Shown here: positions 23,582 through 35,140 of the stretch, piece after piece
How the letters are laid out: each line of letters starts with the position of its first letter
How positions within the stretch are numbered: the first letter of the stretch is position 1
Source of the DNA: Rutstroemia sp. NJR-2017a BVV2
Lineage: Eukaryota > Ascomycota > Leotiomycetes > Helotiales > Rutstroemiaceae
NCBI GenBank assembly: GCA_002946415.1
Contig: NJPS01000061.1
Span: 496,001 to 560,000 of the forward strand
Length of the DNA stretch: 64,000 nt
Reading direction: 5' to 3'
Notes under the pieces: model-generated
Databases searched by the model: none
The model's input: only the letters and a program-made list of their open reading frames with translations
Told to the model about the DNA's origin: nothing
Made by a program: the position numbers and the translations under genes

Positions 23582-25137
23582 CTAAGAGCTCAAACTCTTC
23601 GCCGCGCTCGCCGTTCGCGGGAACCTGGTATTAGACACCGCTCTCGGGGAACTCAGCTTCGTTCTCAAAACGCCCATCATCCTCCTTGGCACCCAGACCC
23701 TACTACCTAACACCACCACACCCGTCAGCAGCGCCAGACTGCCCGCCTGATGTGCTGCCGCGAGCGGCACAGGGACTAAGTACAAGAGGGTAGTAATGCC
23801 CAGCGTAACCTGCAGCATGAGCAAGTGCACGACGCCCAGCATGCCCTTCTGAGCGGACTTGGGCAGCGCGGCGCGCACGCGGGGATTGAAGCGGGAGTAG
23901 GCCCAGAGAGCGAGGATCGCGGTGAAGGAAGTGGTTGCTAGGATGCGGTGGTCGAGTTGCACGGTGCTGGGGTTCTCGAGCATGTTTCTCCACCAGATGT
24001 CGCTACGATCTGGGCGGCGACTATAGAAGTCGGAGAAGAGCTCGGATTTGGGGGGTGTGAGCCCGGTCCCCATGCGGGGGAATTCGTTGTAGATGAGGCC
24101 GGCGTCGAGGCCGGCTACGAGGCCGCCGGACATGGCGGTGGTGAAGACGAGGAGGGCGAGGCCCGCGACGGATTTGCGGAAGACGGAGAGAGAGGGGGAG
24201 GAGAGGCGGAGGAGCTCGGCGTGGCCTTTGGCTGGGGAGGCGATGAGTGCGCGGTCGCGGAGGATGCTGAGTCCGGACCAGAGCATTGCGGTGTAGCAGA
24301 TGAAGGCGGTGCCGAGGTGGGCTGTGAGTCGGTATTGGGAGACGCGGGGGTGCGAACCGGGTGCGAAGAGGTCGTCTTTGAGTCCGGATTTCACCATCCA
24401 CCAGCCGAGTGCTCCTTGGCAGCCAATGAGGCCTGATATTCCTAGGAGGCGGAAGGCAATGGGTTTGGAGACTTTGCGACGGGCGACGAAGTAGATGGCG
24501 GGGAGGACAAAGGAGAGACCGACGAAGCGGCCCCAGAGTCGGTGACCCCATTCCATGAAGTAGATCTTTTTGAACTCTTCGAGTGACATATTGGGGTTGA
24601 GGAGCTTGTATTCGGGGGATGCGCGGTATTTAGCGAATTCGGAGTCCCAGTCGGCGGCGGAGAGAGGTGGCAGGGAACCTGTTACTGGTTTCCATTCTGT
24701 AATACTGAGACTGCGGCGATGGTTAGTAAAGGTTCTAATAAGAGAGCCTCGCAGACTAAGAATTGATATCCATACCCAGACTCAGTCAACCGTGTCAGAC
24801 CCCCAAAAACTACAATGCCGAATACACTTGCGGCACTACCCAATAACCAGTATGCCGCTCCCTTTGAACTTATTTCCGGAAAGAACTTCTTGCTCGGCGA
24901 CGACCTTGCTGACTCACGAGTTATTGTTTGACTCAATGAACCCAATGGTGACCCCGCAGGCTCAGCGAACGCAGCGGTATTGCTATTGAATCGTATATTC
25001 CGAGATAATGCAGATTTACCGGATATTTTCGTTCGTGGAAGGGCTGGTCGGGCTTGCTTCACACATTGATGACATATAAAGAAGTCTCGAGATAATCGAG
25101 GAGCTGCTTTACGCAGCCCTGGTAATATTGAAGCCAT
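23582..25137 (-). CDS. COX15: Heme A synthase, mitochondrial (COX15 family)
   Basis: Oxidises the C8 methyl of heme O to the formyl of heme A for cytochrome c oxidase, in the mitochondrial inner membrane. Exons 25137-24776 and 24710-23582, about 496 aa as in fungal Cox15. The N-terminal 80 residues are basic and Ser/Ala-rich (a mitochondrial presequence), followed by AAYWLLGSAASVFGIVVFGGLTRLTESG and LSITEWKPVTGSLPP, both signatures of the family. The four heme-ligand histidines are visible in MEWGHRLWGR, RLTAHLGTA, VQLDHRILA and AAAHQAGS. About eight membrane helices. The intron splits the conserved TRLTESG|LSITEW junction in phase 2. The gene is divergent from the translocator gene starting at 25518. 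Confidence 0.96.
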
Positions 25138-25517
25138 TGCTCAAGTATGAGTTGTTCAATGAAGTGAAAGTCATAAAAAGTGGCATGGGACATCTAAAGA
25201 TATATAGATTACCTCAGCAGTGGGCTGAGATCTTCGGAGCTGGGAGAACGTTTCACCGCGAGGTCCCCTAATCTGATCGGCACATGGGTTCAGACCACCA
25301 AACTGCGACCAGACTTACGTTGCCAAACGGTCAGCAATTCCATTCCACGACTCTGGTAGAAAAAGGAGTTCATGTTCTAAGCCGATTCTGGCACCGACGT
25401 TAACAAATATACGAAGACTGGTATCATTGCAGAAGTTATGATATCCAGCCCTCAATTCATTCATTAGGCACGCAGCACCTCTTCCTTCTCTCCTTTTCTT
25501 ATAACTTTTATTAATAC
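25138..25517. promoter_or_regulatory. Shared divergent promoter of COX15 and the translocator gene
   Basis: A 380-bp gap separates two outward-reading start codons, so both promoters must lie here or overlap. The translocator side has a pyrimidine-rich run (TTCCTTCTCTCCTTTTC, near 25480-25497) 20-40 bp before its ATG, usual for a fungal 5' leader. No specific operator is identified. Confidence 0.5.
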
Positions 25518-27164
25518 ATGATGTTTTCAGCTCGCAACACTGACACCCCTAATCCCTTTCGACCCGCGGTTCAGTATCTCCTGAATACTGCAAATACGAA
25601 TTTCGCACGAACTCGAACGAATCACCGCAGAGAACAATCGACAAGTAGTTTGGATTCGGACGGTGAACGTGGTGACAGAATGTCGACTAGAAATACCACC
25701 ACTTCTTCGGAGCTGCACCCGTCGATACCCCTCATAAGCATATCGCGAACGCCCTCGCCTTTCCGTTCGCGAGCAGGGTCGGAGCCAGTATCAGAAACAA
25801 GTGATGAAGAATACGACAACTGGGGGACCTCACCCAACCGCCCTTTTCTATCGCAAGAAGATGTCAAATACACGGGCTGGCGACGCTTGTTATACAATGG
25901 CGGGCTAGGCCAATGGCTCTTTGGCACCCAGATGGGCTGGCAGGTATTCATCGGAATACTGGTCTTATGGCTCGGAGGCTGTGGTATCGGCCTCACAGTC
26001 ATGAATAGAATTATTCTCTGGAGTGGGTACCTCAAAGCAAATTATACCTCACATACTAAGCTTCTACAATTGATAGCCGGAGTTTACAAGTTTCCCTATC
26101 CTCTTACGACGACGTTTATCGAGTTGCTCATTACGCATTTTTATGTATGGCTTTCGGCTTTCTTGACGAGATTGGCGAGTCCACTATGTGTGTCTGCCGG
26201 TGTATCGAGTATGGTTGCGCCGTCCACTCCGCTACAAACTTCGAATGCGCCGGGATTCAGAGGGGACTCGAAGAAACCGGGGATGCTATCAACGTTTGGC
26301 AGAGTGACCTCAGCAGGCTCGGGAGGTATTGCAGGTGGTGGAGTTTTCGAATTCGATAAAACGGTCGCACGAGCGGTCTTCCCTCTAGCTGTCATCTTCG
26401 TGATGAAGCTCATTCTTAGCAATCTCTCCTTTGCGTACGCTCAACTACCTATCTATACCATGGCCCGATTAGGCATAGTTCCGTTCTCGCTGCTGTTCTC
26501 CGCAATCCTTGGACAACAGAAGCTTTCGGCTAGCACAATTTCAGCAGCATTAACTGCCACGATTATGTTACTGCTCGGGACGATGAAAGCTAACATCCGT
26601 GCACCATGGGAGAGCAAAGTCGCGGGAGTCTTCTCATCCATATTCGTTGCACTGTTCCCGATTCAGATTCAGCGGACATATAAATCACTCGTTGCTCAAC
26701 TCGTCCCACAAGGGGAGCTTATCGGTACATTTGCTTCAAGCAGCAACGCCTCCTCAGATCTTTCTGGTAGTCGTGAAGAAAACCGCGCCTACTGGCGTTT
26801 ACTCCATTACACTTCCATGCTGTCAATCATCATCTTCATCCCAATTCTCCTTCTTTCCGGCGAAGTTGGACATATCGCCCGACACTGCTATTTCCTAGAC
26901 GTGTTCTGGCACTGGTTAATGGTGCTCTGTGGAGGTACCGGATCATGGGCTGTCTTCTGGTCTACAGTTGCTTTAACGCGGGCAACGAGTCCACTCACAA
27001 CAAGCTTCTTGTTCATCCCAAGAGCAGCTTTCCTGCTACCTATCATGGCGGACTTCAAGATGCCGGCGTATAGTTGGATTGGTTTTGGGATGTGTTGGGC
27101 TAGTTGTGCTTGGTTTATGATGTCTAGACGGAAGGAGGGGAGAGCTATTGAGAGGTTGAGATAA
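25518..27164 (+). CDS. Drug/metabolite transporter superfamily protein (nucleotide-sugar / triose-phosphate translocator type)
   Basis: Single exon, 548 aa, starting MMFSARNTD. The N-terminal 115 residues are hydrophilic and Ser/Arg-rich with likely phosphosites (SISRTPSPFRSR), then about ten membrane helices from WQVFIGILVLWLGGCGIGLTVMN onward. The TPT/NST fold is suggested by FPLAVIFVMKLILSNLSFAYAQLPIYTMAR and by the pattern of paired helices ending WIGFGMCWASCAWFMM. The Ser/Gly-rich loop around residues 225-275 is longer than usual. Likely a Golgi/ER sugar-nucleotide or phosphorylated-metabolite exchanger; the substrate is not deducible. It diverges from COX15. Confidence 0.85.
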   Translation: MMFSARNTDTPNPFRPAVQYLLNTANTNFARTRTNHRREQSTSSLDSDGERGDRMSTRNTTTSSELHPSIPLISISRTPSPFRSRAGSEPVSETSDEEYDNWGTSPNRPFLSQEDVKYTGWRRLLYNGGLGQWLFGTQMGWQVFIGILVLWLGGCGIGLTVMNRIILWSGYLKANYTSHTKLLQLIAGVYKFPYPLTTTFIELLITHFYVWLSAFLTRLASPLCVSAGVSSMVAPSTPLQTSNAPGFRGDSKKPGMLSTFGRVTSAGSGGIAGGGVFEFDKTVARAVFPLAVIFVMKLILSNLSFAYAQLPIYTMARLGIVPFSLLFSAILGQQKLSASTISAALTATIMLLLGTMKANIRAPWESKVAGVFSSIFVALFPIQIQRTYKSLVAQLVPQGELIGTFASSSNASSDLSGSREENRAYWRLLHYTSMLSIIIFIPILLLSGEVGHIARHCYFLDVFWHWLMVLCGGTGSWAVFWSTVALTRATSPLTTSFLFIPRAAFLLPIMADFKMPAYSWIGFGMCWASCAWFMMSRRKEGRAIERLR

Positions 27165-27707
27165 GTGGATAGGATATTTGATGGGTAATGTGGATATATG
27201 GATATATGGGATGTATGGATGTATGTATTGAAATGTGGTAGCTACATTCTTGGAGTTAGGTGTCTTGTATAGATGGTAAATATAGGGATCGATTATTGGA
27301 AGGCCGCGGCCATATCGGGATTTCAAGTGGACGACTATGTTGAATCTACAATAATCCTAGGCAGGATTCCTTCAGAGCATTATTTTCTCTTTTATTTCGC
27401 CATGAAATCTTCAAAATATGCGACGCGCTTGCAGCAATACTCAGTTCCGTGATAGTCTTCCGCAAGAACTAGTCCTAGACCTCGTCCGGACCATGGCCCA
27501 CGTACGTCGAGCAAATGGAACCAGATAGTCGGGCCTGGAAGTATCCTGCTTTCTCACCATGGCGCAAGGAAGGTAGATGATTCCCTCGACTTTCATACGC
27601 TTCTTCATGTGCATCCTCGTACTTGCCAATATACGCAGCGGCAGGATGCCGTTAGCTACGCCGGCGGCTACTATATTGACTACTCCGTTGTTGTCCCTCA
27701 GCAAATC
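27165..27707. other. 3' flank and intergenic DNA
   Basis: The first 80 bp contain short GGATATATGGATATATGG-type repeats (about 27190-27225). Nothing supported beyond the 3' flank of the translocator gene. Confidence 0.5.
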
Positions 27708-28231
27708 TCAAGTCTCTCTATTCCAGTCGTCTCCTAAGTCTTGAATGACACACGGCCAATCTATCCATATTATCTCAGTGTCGCTCTCTAAACACAAGTC
27801 ATCGGCTCCATAAGACGAGGACTTTTCAATTCTCGAACGTCCGTCGCGGAGCTTTTGGTAGAGTCGACATTCATCGGCAGCGGACTGGGGTAGTTGTGTT
27901 ATGTTTCTGTGATGTGCGTCTCCCAGCTTCTCCTTGGGATGCTATCGGTCATGCAGCAGCGTAGCAGCGCTTAACTCACCCATTCTCGGAAATTGTTGCA
28001 GATCGTGTAGAGTGACGTGATGGGTATTCCGTCGAACAAAAAATGGGTGTCGTTTTGATTCTGTGAGATGAGGAACACGCGGAACATCATGAGAACGAGA
28101 AGCGAGGCTCTGTAAGTAGGGATCTCAATGCCAGGCTCCGAATGGGTGGCTGCCGTTAATGTGTTAAGGCAATTGGTTCTGCGCAGCAGTGCGTAGAATT
28201 GGCCTTGGCTTCCAGGACACTTTAGATCCAT
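27708..28231 (-). CDS. Small hypothetical protein, two exons (142 aa, or 219 aa from an upstream start)
   Basis: Minus-strand frame from an ATG at 28231 (MDLKCPGSQGQFYALLRR) to TGG at 27980, followed by a consensus donor GTGAGT. A 95-nt intron ends in CCCCAG at 27885, and exon 2 (27884-27708) continues in phase as SAADECRLYQKLRDGRSRI and TEIIWIDWPCVIQDLGDDW before TGA. Both exons have ordinary protein composition, and the splice signals with matching phase argue against chance. The open frame extends upstream to 28462, so an upstream start or a further 5' exon (AG at TTAACACAG near 28260) is possible. No family is recognised. A fragment of a larger decayed gene is the alternative. Confidence 0.4.
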
Positions 28232-28793
28232 CAGATTGGAAGTGAAATGTGGCGCTCCTGTGTTAAGATTTCTCGGTGACTGCCGTTGTGCGGCCAATAC
28301 CGTTGCAGTTGGTCTGCTCGCTCGGCGGAGAGGAAAAAATTTCGTATTACCGTATACTGGACGGTCAAGACAAGTTATATGGTTGAGTTTGTTTCGATGG
28401 ATGGCAGAAGTGGACAGGCCAAGACTAGTGTCGACAAATATATGTATGATTTCAAAGCTCATATGTATTCCGTGTGCTCATATGTGCTGCATGTGAAGTG
28501 GCTCTACTGTAGTCATAAGCCAAGGACTACGGGTGCTTCTTCCTAGGAAAATGAATAGACTGTTTATCCCTCACTTTGGCGCTTTTGGGTCATTACTAGT
28601 ATTCGTTTCTCCCTTCTTCTTCTTCTTCTTTCTGACCATCGTGTCATCTAGTGTCTCTTCGTTCGGTTGAGTTCCTTGACATGAGCCTCCTTCGAGAGTA
28701 TGTATTGGCGTTATATATATTTTTCTAGTGAATGCTGGGCGCAATCACTCGATACGCTTCGAAACATACCAGAAGTCGCTCAGTAAATATTAG

Positions 28794-31232
28794 CTAGATG
28801 AGTTTGATCGTTCTCCTTTCCCATCGTTCCTTTGCAAGTATATCATTCCAAATAGGCGATCCAGGGGTGAGATTCACATATTGAAAATAGAGAATACCCA
28901 CACGACGAAAGCATGCGTGATCATCGTCAACCGGTTCGATCAAAAGCAGAACCAATGTCGGTTCTTCTAACCAAGTTTTTGGCCCTAACGTGTAGTCGAT
29001 TTGCAGACAAGTGACTCGGCGCGTAGCAGCCGAAGGATCGAACGGCTTATTTTGCAAGATAGCGCGTTCACGTTCCGGAGAAAAATACCAGCCACGAAAT
29101 TTCGCTGTTGGCCATTCGAAATATGCCCTTGCTGGTAGTTCATGTATACGAAGATGTTGTTTTTGCTGTCTTTGGAAAAAGTAAATAGTGATTTCGCTGC
29201 AGAAGCCCTCTATAGTGACCGATGACCCGTGAGCTATCTGCCCATAGGGATTTTGCGTAACGAGTCTGATGTCTCGATCTACTAATCGCGGGCCAAATTT
29301 TGTGTTCCAAATCACAAATGATCGTGCCGCAATCTCAGGGTCACCTAATACAGGGTGCCAAATATCTCCTTTGATTGAGGCCCAGCTCCAAGTTGGCGCT
29401 ATATACTCTTCGTCATACCCATCGAAGGCCATATCCGTACGACACCAGCCCAATCCTTCAAAAAAGCTTTTCTCCCATATCCCAGCAAGATACTGACCCA
29501 TTTCCTTGGTACGTAGTGCAGCAGCAAGACCTGATATGGCAGGAAACTTGTCGGTAGGTACCGTTAAGCTCCGGTCATTGTATTCCGTTAGAGCGCGATA
29601 CCAGGCGCCGATCCGTTGGTTGGCAGACTTATCAGGTGATTCAACAGAGTATCCTGCCGAATGAGATATTGAAAATCGATCCGCTGGCGTATGAAGTGGG
29701 GACAACAGAAACCGAGAGAGCATCCTTTTATATATACTATCTTTAAACGCTTCTATTGCGTTATTCCCCTGGTCTTCGCAATGATCTCTGCTGTTGCACT
29801 CCCAGCGTACCTTGGATTTGTCGAATCGCACTATTCGTGGTGCCATGATACGCTCTTGATAACACCAAGCTCTTGTATCAATACTTCCAATAACCCTCCT
29901 ATTTTCGAACGGTTCACTGGTCTGAACAACCATACCATTTAGCTTCCCGAAATTTGGTGATCTTGCAACACTTAGCGGCCGATCCCTCAAGAAGCCGTGT
30001 TGAGGCTGCGTAGCAGCCGCAGCAGATATCATGAGCGCGCTGCGCTGGTATATTTGCGCCATTAATGCCGACTGTTCCGCCCACTCTTGCCTGCTGTCCT
30101 GGAGTATACACAAAGCATCGATCCATAAGTACTGAAATCCTAGATTTCTAGTGATGGTGACTGCATCTTGAAAGTTTGTACATAGATCTCGAAATGGTAT
30201 ATTCTTTTGGAGTGCAGCAACGTTAGCGGTCGTCGCGACGAAGTCTATCCCGGAGCCCCAGCAGTGACTTAAAGTGACGTATCGTCCTCGCTCCCCAGCG
30301 CGAGTGCGCTTCAGCCTTATCGGAAGATGCACATCTTGTGGGACTACTATGATTCTCGCGGGCAACTTTTTATCAGTCAGTTCGCCACAATAACGCTTGT
30401 GCCCCGTAGAGCATAGTCGAAGCCAGCTGCGGATCAGCCCGTGACATTCGGGGGCATTCGCATTTGGGGCGATCGGGTGGCGCAGATAGGATGACTTGAA
30501 GCCAGACATCTTAGGCGACGAAGAGTCAAAAGGATCGAATTTTGTGGTGCAGGGCTCAAGAAGAAAGCAGATTTCTAGGGATTCAGGACCAGAAGGGTGA
30601 TCTTGAACATCAGAGAACTCTGTCCCGTGAAAAAATTGAGCAGGAAGGTTAACTGCCAAATTTGCCGAGTACCATAAAGTAAAATCGCAGACTCTAAGGG
30701 TTAGGCGAATCGACAAGTCCTGCTGTTTCAAAATCTTAATCATGCTATCCGAGAGTTTTGTGCAGTTCCTCTCCAGACGTCTTCCGAGTTCCGGGAGAAA
30801 AAGTAGTATGGGAGTGTCATTTTCGATAATATGCCAGAAGAAGCGGCATCCCCAACATCCAGCCTGGGAGGATTTCCACAGTTCTTTGGATGGTTGCAAC
30901 AGACATTTAACACACTCAGGGGATATCCACACCTTTCGAAGCATACCTTCTGGATCAATCTGTGCGCAGTAACCGCAATGGAAGTTTGACATGTCTTCCC
31001 CCGCGTCGGTGCCAAAGTCATGCAGAAAGGTAGCGGCAAATGTCGGTCGCCGTGGAGGCAATGAGTCCTCGGTAAGTTGCCTAGGAGCGGACTTGACTGA
31101 ACCAGAGCCAGCCGACGCTGTTTGGGTACTAGACATGTCGCGTATTTGTTCAAACCTTGATTCGGCCATTTGGTTCATCGCAGGATATGTTGCGCTGTTG
31201 AAGAACTGACCAGAAAAGGATCGAATGCGCAA
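28794..31232 (-). CDS. Heterokaryon incompatibility (HET) domain protein
   Basis: Single exon of up to 812 aa. The HET domain begins near residue 318 with YVTLSHCWG and continues through FQDAVTITRNLGFQYLWIDA, LCILQDSRQEWAEQS and IYQRSALMISAAAATQPQHGFLRDR, to about residue 420, with the later CYQERIMAPRIVRFDKSKVRWEC block typical of full-length HET proteins. The N-terminal segment has Cys pairs (CGYCAQ, CVKCLLQ, CWGCRFFW), a common cysteine module in this group. Such proteins trigger programmed cell death after fusion between incompatible strains, but most paralogues have no assigned partner. Start is uncertain: Met at 31232, 31178 or 31169 are all possible. No NACHT or repeat domain is attached. 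Confidence 0.92.
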   Translation of the reverse strand: MRIRSFSGQFFNSATYPAMNQMAESRFEQIRDMSSTQTASAGSGSVKSAPRQLTEDSLPPRRPTFAATFLHDFGTDAGEDMSNFHCGYCAQIDPEGMLRKVWISPECVKCLLQPSKELWKSSQAGCWGCRFFWHIIENDTPILLFLPELGRRLERNCTKLSDSMIKILKQQDLSIRLTLRVCDFTLWYSANLAVNLPAQFFHGTEFSDVQDHPSGPESLEICFLLEPCTTKFDPFDSSSPKMSGFKSSYLRHPIAPNANAPECHGLIRSWLRLCSTGHKRYCGELTDKKLPARIIVVPQDVHLPIRLKRTRAGERGRYVTLSHCWGSGIDFVATTANVAALQKNIPFRDLCTNFQDAVTITRNLGFQYLWIDALCILQDSRQEWAEQSALMAQIYQRSALMISAAAATQPQHGFLRDRPLSVARSPNFGKLNGMVVQTSEPFENRRVIGSIDTRAWCYQERIMAPRIVRFDKSKVRWECNSRDHCEDQGNNAIEAFKDSIYKRMLSRFLLSPLHTPADRFSISHSAGYSVESPDKSANQRIGAWYRALTEYNDRSLTVPTDKFPAISGLAAALRTKEMGQYLAGIWEKSFFEGLGWCRTDMAFDGYDEEYIAPTWSWASIKGDIWHPVLGDPEIAARSFVIWNTKFGPRLVDRDIRLVTQNPYGQIAHGSSVTIEGFCSEITIYFFQRQQKQHLRIHELPARAYFEWPTAKFRGWYFSPERERAILQNKPFDPSAATRRVTCLQIDYTLGPKTWLEEPTLVLLLIEPVDDDHACFRRVGILYFQYVNLTPGSPIWNDILAKERWERRTIKLI

Positions 31233-31533
31233 GGTCTTGTCATCTCATAAGGAAGGACATAAAGTAATGGGAGAAGGTACTGCTTCGAGTAGGGAACAGC
31301 ATGTTGCTAGTGCCAACAGTTGGTGCCGAGGCATATTGAAGCTGTGGCTGTGCACCCCCCTGTCTGCGTTGCGCAGCCGCAGATAAGGTAGTAAAGCTAT
31401 CAATATATCAACGAGGCTATGTAGAAGGCAGATTGTCTAGGAGGCTCTGGTTGAACCCAACTATTGACAGCTGAAGGAACATCGCGAATTTTAGATATAA
31501 TACAGTTGTGCATCTTGCTGTCCATAACTACGA

Positions 31534-32502
31534 CTACTTCCCTACATTTGTGAACCTTAAATACGGCCTGACCTCCCTCACGTCTCCAAACTTCTTCTTC
31601 GCATCCTCTGTCTTCACCGTCGGCGGTACAATAACGTCATCTCCCACTTGCCAATCAATCGGAGTCGTAACACCTTTTTTATCTGTCGTCTGCAAACTAT
31701 CAATCACTCTCAATACCTCTCGAGTATTTCGGCCGCAGCTTGCGGGGTACATCATCGTCAGACGAATCTTCTTTGCGGGGTCGATAATGAATACGGAGCG
31801 GATGGTAAATGCGATGCCCGCTTTATCGATGTTCGTTACGTCTTGGGCGTCGAGCATATCATAAAGGTAAGCTACGCGGCGGTCGGCATCGGCGATGATG
31901 GGGAATTGTACAGTGGTGTTGCTGATGTCGTTGATGTCTTCAATCCATTTTTTGTGGGAAGGAAGGGGATCTGCGGACTTTGAGAGCTGTTAGACAGTGT
32001 TCTAGAAAGCTACAAAGAAAAAGCTAGGACTTGTAGAAAAGGGGAGTTGAATTACAGTAATTCATAAACTCACCAATCCAATCATTTTTACACCTCTCTT
32101 TTCGAAATCATCCTTCATCTTCGCAAAAGCGCCTAGCTCAGTCGTGCATACTGGAGTGAAGTCTGCGGGGTGGGAGAATAAAATAGTCCATGAGTTGTCG
32201 ATGAACTTGTGGAAATCGATAGGTCCTTGAGTTGTTTCGGCCTGGAAGTTGGGAGCTAGATCCAAGACAATCAATTAGCAATTGAGACCTGAGCTTCAAG
32301 CCCAAGCTTGGAGAAGACGCAAAGAATGCATACCTTCAGATCCTAACCTCAATCGCGGTTGTTCGGGTAGTGAGCTGGATGTGGCAAGGAATCTGGAGGA
32401 TAGAGGGGCAATAGATTGGGCTTTGAAACTGCTGCGAATTGGGGCTGCCCGGGGTAGAGAGTGCAACGTGCGGGGAACTGCGCGGGTAAAGAGTGAAGCC
32501 AT
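31534..32502 (-). CDS. PRX1: Mitochondrial 1-Cys peroxiredoxin (Prx6/Prx1 type)
   Basis: Thiol peroxidase reducing H2O2, organic peroxides and peroxynitrite. Three exons: 32502-32334, 32255-32074, 31977-31534 (795 nt, 264 aa). An Arg/Ser-rich mitochondrial presequence (MASLFTRAVPRTLHSLPRA) precedes the AhpC/TSA domain: FIDNSWTILFSHPADFTPVCTTELG with the peroxidatic Cys in PVCTTEL, then SADPLPSHKKWIEDI and FPIIADADRRVAYLYDM, and the Prx6-type C-terminus MYPASCGRNTREVLRVIDSLQ. The catalytic Thr and Arg neighbours are retained. Length matches yeast Prx1-like proteins. It lies 300 bp downstream of the HET gene start in head-to-tail orientation, but co-transcription is not implied. Confidence 0.95.
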
Positions 32503-35140
32503 TGTGATATTGCAAGTTTCAATGGCTCAAACGAAATTGAGGCTTCTGATTTGAGAGACTTGCTAGACGTCGTTGCTTTTTGAGCTTCACTGTTTACCTC
32601 TGTGCATGACGTGATTAGTCGAGAGTAGTGGGGCTGGTAGAACTACATGTGGTTCACAACTGTGGGGTCAAGTGTGGCTGATGATTCAATGGCTCTAGCT
32701 TCAGTCAACTTCCGAGTCTAAAAGCGATATCAACAATTGCAAGTGATAATATAGCAGTATCAACAACAACCACAAATTCATGGGACACTTTCAGATACGG
32801 AGCAGCGACTTTCAAGCTGGCACCTTGTCGCGTTTCTTTCTCGGCCACAACAATGAGAAGCTATCCTTCCTCACCAGACAACCCGTTGCTCTCCGCTACG
32901 TAGGATAGACAATCACTAATATCGCGCCCATAACCCGATTCTTGCGACGTAGAAATCCAAGATGTTACTACACTGTAAGTGCTCCTTCAGGCTAGTCGTT
33001 CAGGAGAAAGAATAACTCGCATAAGTTGCCCATCTTTGCCCCTTGTCACTCCGATTAGCCGGTATTAGCTGAGCATTACACTATCATGACAAAACAAAGA
33101 CAACCAGTACTTATATTATCATCCCATACCGTCAAGACCGATCCACATGAAGAGTTTATCTAAACGCCTTTTCTTCTCAATATTTCACACTGTCGATGTT
33201 GTCTTGTATTAGCTTTCTAGAAGACCATCGCCATGTCTCTTAGAGATATGCTGCGGGTGCACGTATCCCCATTTCGCTTTGCGCTCATTCACCGAATTCG
33301 ACTTTAGCTTCGATGTGGTAGTTCCATTGCATTTAACAGGAACACCGCAATGTGCGTCACGCCCCTATGCTTCTGTCATTCGTAAGCACCTCTTGCTTCG
33401 ACCAATGCTAGCCAACCAGGATCGTCGGCTAAAATTTCCAGCAGTCGAGGCTCAACCTACTTGGACGACTACCAGGACCTGCACGAGAGAGCCGGTGGGA
33501 AATGAATATGAGTAGTGGTGGGCGTGTCGGAGCATGATTCACTTTGTGGGTCTCACTTTCAATCACCAAGCCCCTGACCTAGATCGCAAGTTATCCAAAA
33601 TGGAGGGCATCCATGAGCTGTAGCACGCGCATGAGGTCAAGGAAGTCCAACTGCCGCACGAATCAGACGGTAGATATCTCGCACAAGCTGTCGCAAACAG
33701 ATGAGAGGCTTCGGCATAAGGTACTCGAGCATAATTTCGAATTATGTCTCAATTGAATACGCGGACTTCTTCGAATCACAGCAATCAAATCATGCAAGGT
33801 GCGTGTCTGATTCGTCTGGCATAACCTTTTCATTCGGCGCACATAAAGACCAGACAGCCAATCTAGAATCCTGCAAGTAGTAGGTACTACATAGAAGAGG
33901 AAAGCATCATGTACCTAAGGAAGCAGGCTGTGATCTGTCAACCTCAGTAGAGGGGTAGAATTTACATGGACAAGAGCAACTGATTAGGACTTTGGTAGTT
34001 CAAAGCAAGATAGTTCGTCCACAATCACAACGGCAATCTCGAGCAGTCACATATAATTCATGTTACCCGTATAGAAAGCTCTACTAGATTGAAGTGGCGC
34101 TTTTCAAATCTGATAGCTTACATGTTTCACAGCGGCTTGTGAGTTTGCTAACTTCTTCTTGGGAACAAAATACTCCGCCAACCTTCAAGACAAGTTACGA
34201 TGCGTGCTGATGGACTTTCCTTAATGTTCCTCAATCAGTAGGTCAGAGGATCAGCGATTGTTGCGTCTACAGCATACAAGCATGGTCATGGTAGACGGCT
34301 TGCCGGGAAGCAGATGCACATGCCCCACAGACTTTCTGCCTGTAATTGCGGCCGTTCGATTGACTCGGTGATGGTTCTGAGTGGATCTATTCCAGAAATC
34401 AAGCAATTACCATGTCAAAGAATGCCTGTCTTCACTAGCATTCTTCCCCGAGAGTACCCAGATCTGCTTCCTGTTTCCTTGCGATAACTAAAGAACTGAA
34501 GCATCTTCTTTTGAATGGAAACAGCAAGGCAAATTTGGTGTTTTGCACAGATGTACGTTTATTTAGCCAAATCTGATCGTTGCGCAACTCATTACGCGGC
34601 TTCTTCAGAGGGAGTCCTAAGCAACAGAATTACCCTGCAGTGGAAGGTATATGGATCTGTTTCTTGATACAGGTTATATGTGGTTGCGTAATACATGCCC
34701 TCTGTATGGTGCCAAGAACTTGTACAGCGGAGGGATATTGATACCCTGGTTACTTGGCAGCGGCTACCCCCGTCGTTTGTTCACGCCATCACAAGATTTG
34801 AATCGTGGGGATAATTGCGACATTCTTCTTCAAGAGATCTTGCGCCGGTAACCTTCAAAGAACGACACGGCAAATACAATAACATGCACAAGGAGGTGGG
34901 GATTGTGGGACTTCATTTATTCTGATGATCATCAGCATTGTACCCTGAAGCTGTTGCTCGAGACTTGCGCGGCAGACACATCCCAAGTTCGGGATAAAGG
35001 ACTGCGAATGATTTTTTGCTGCTGCTGTGAGCCCTAGTTCTGGACAATCTTCTGGCCATGGCTACAAATACCTTGAGCATCCTCGGAGGTTTTGGTGAAT
35101 GAGCATCTCAATAAGCCTGACCTGCACAGTTCTAGACACC
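32503..35140. other. Gene-poor region of 2.6 kb
   Basis: Upstream of PRX1 and of the dioxygenase gene, so it contains both promoters. Only short frames are present (66 codons at 34651-34851, 78 codons at 33279-33515), without motifs or splice support. Confidence 0.5.
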
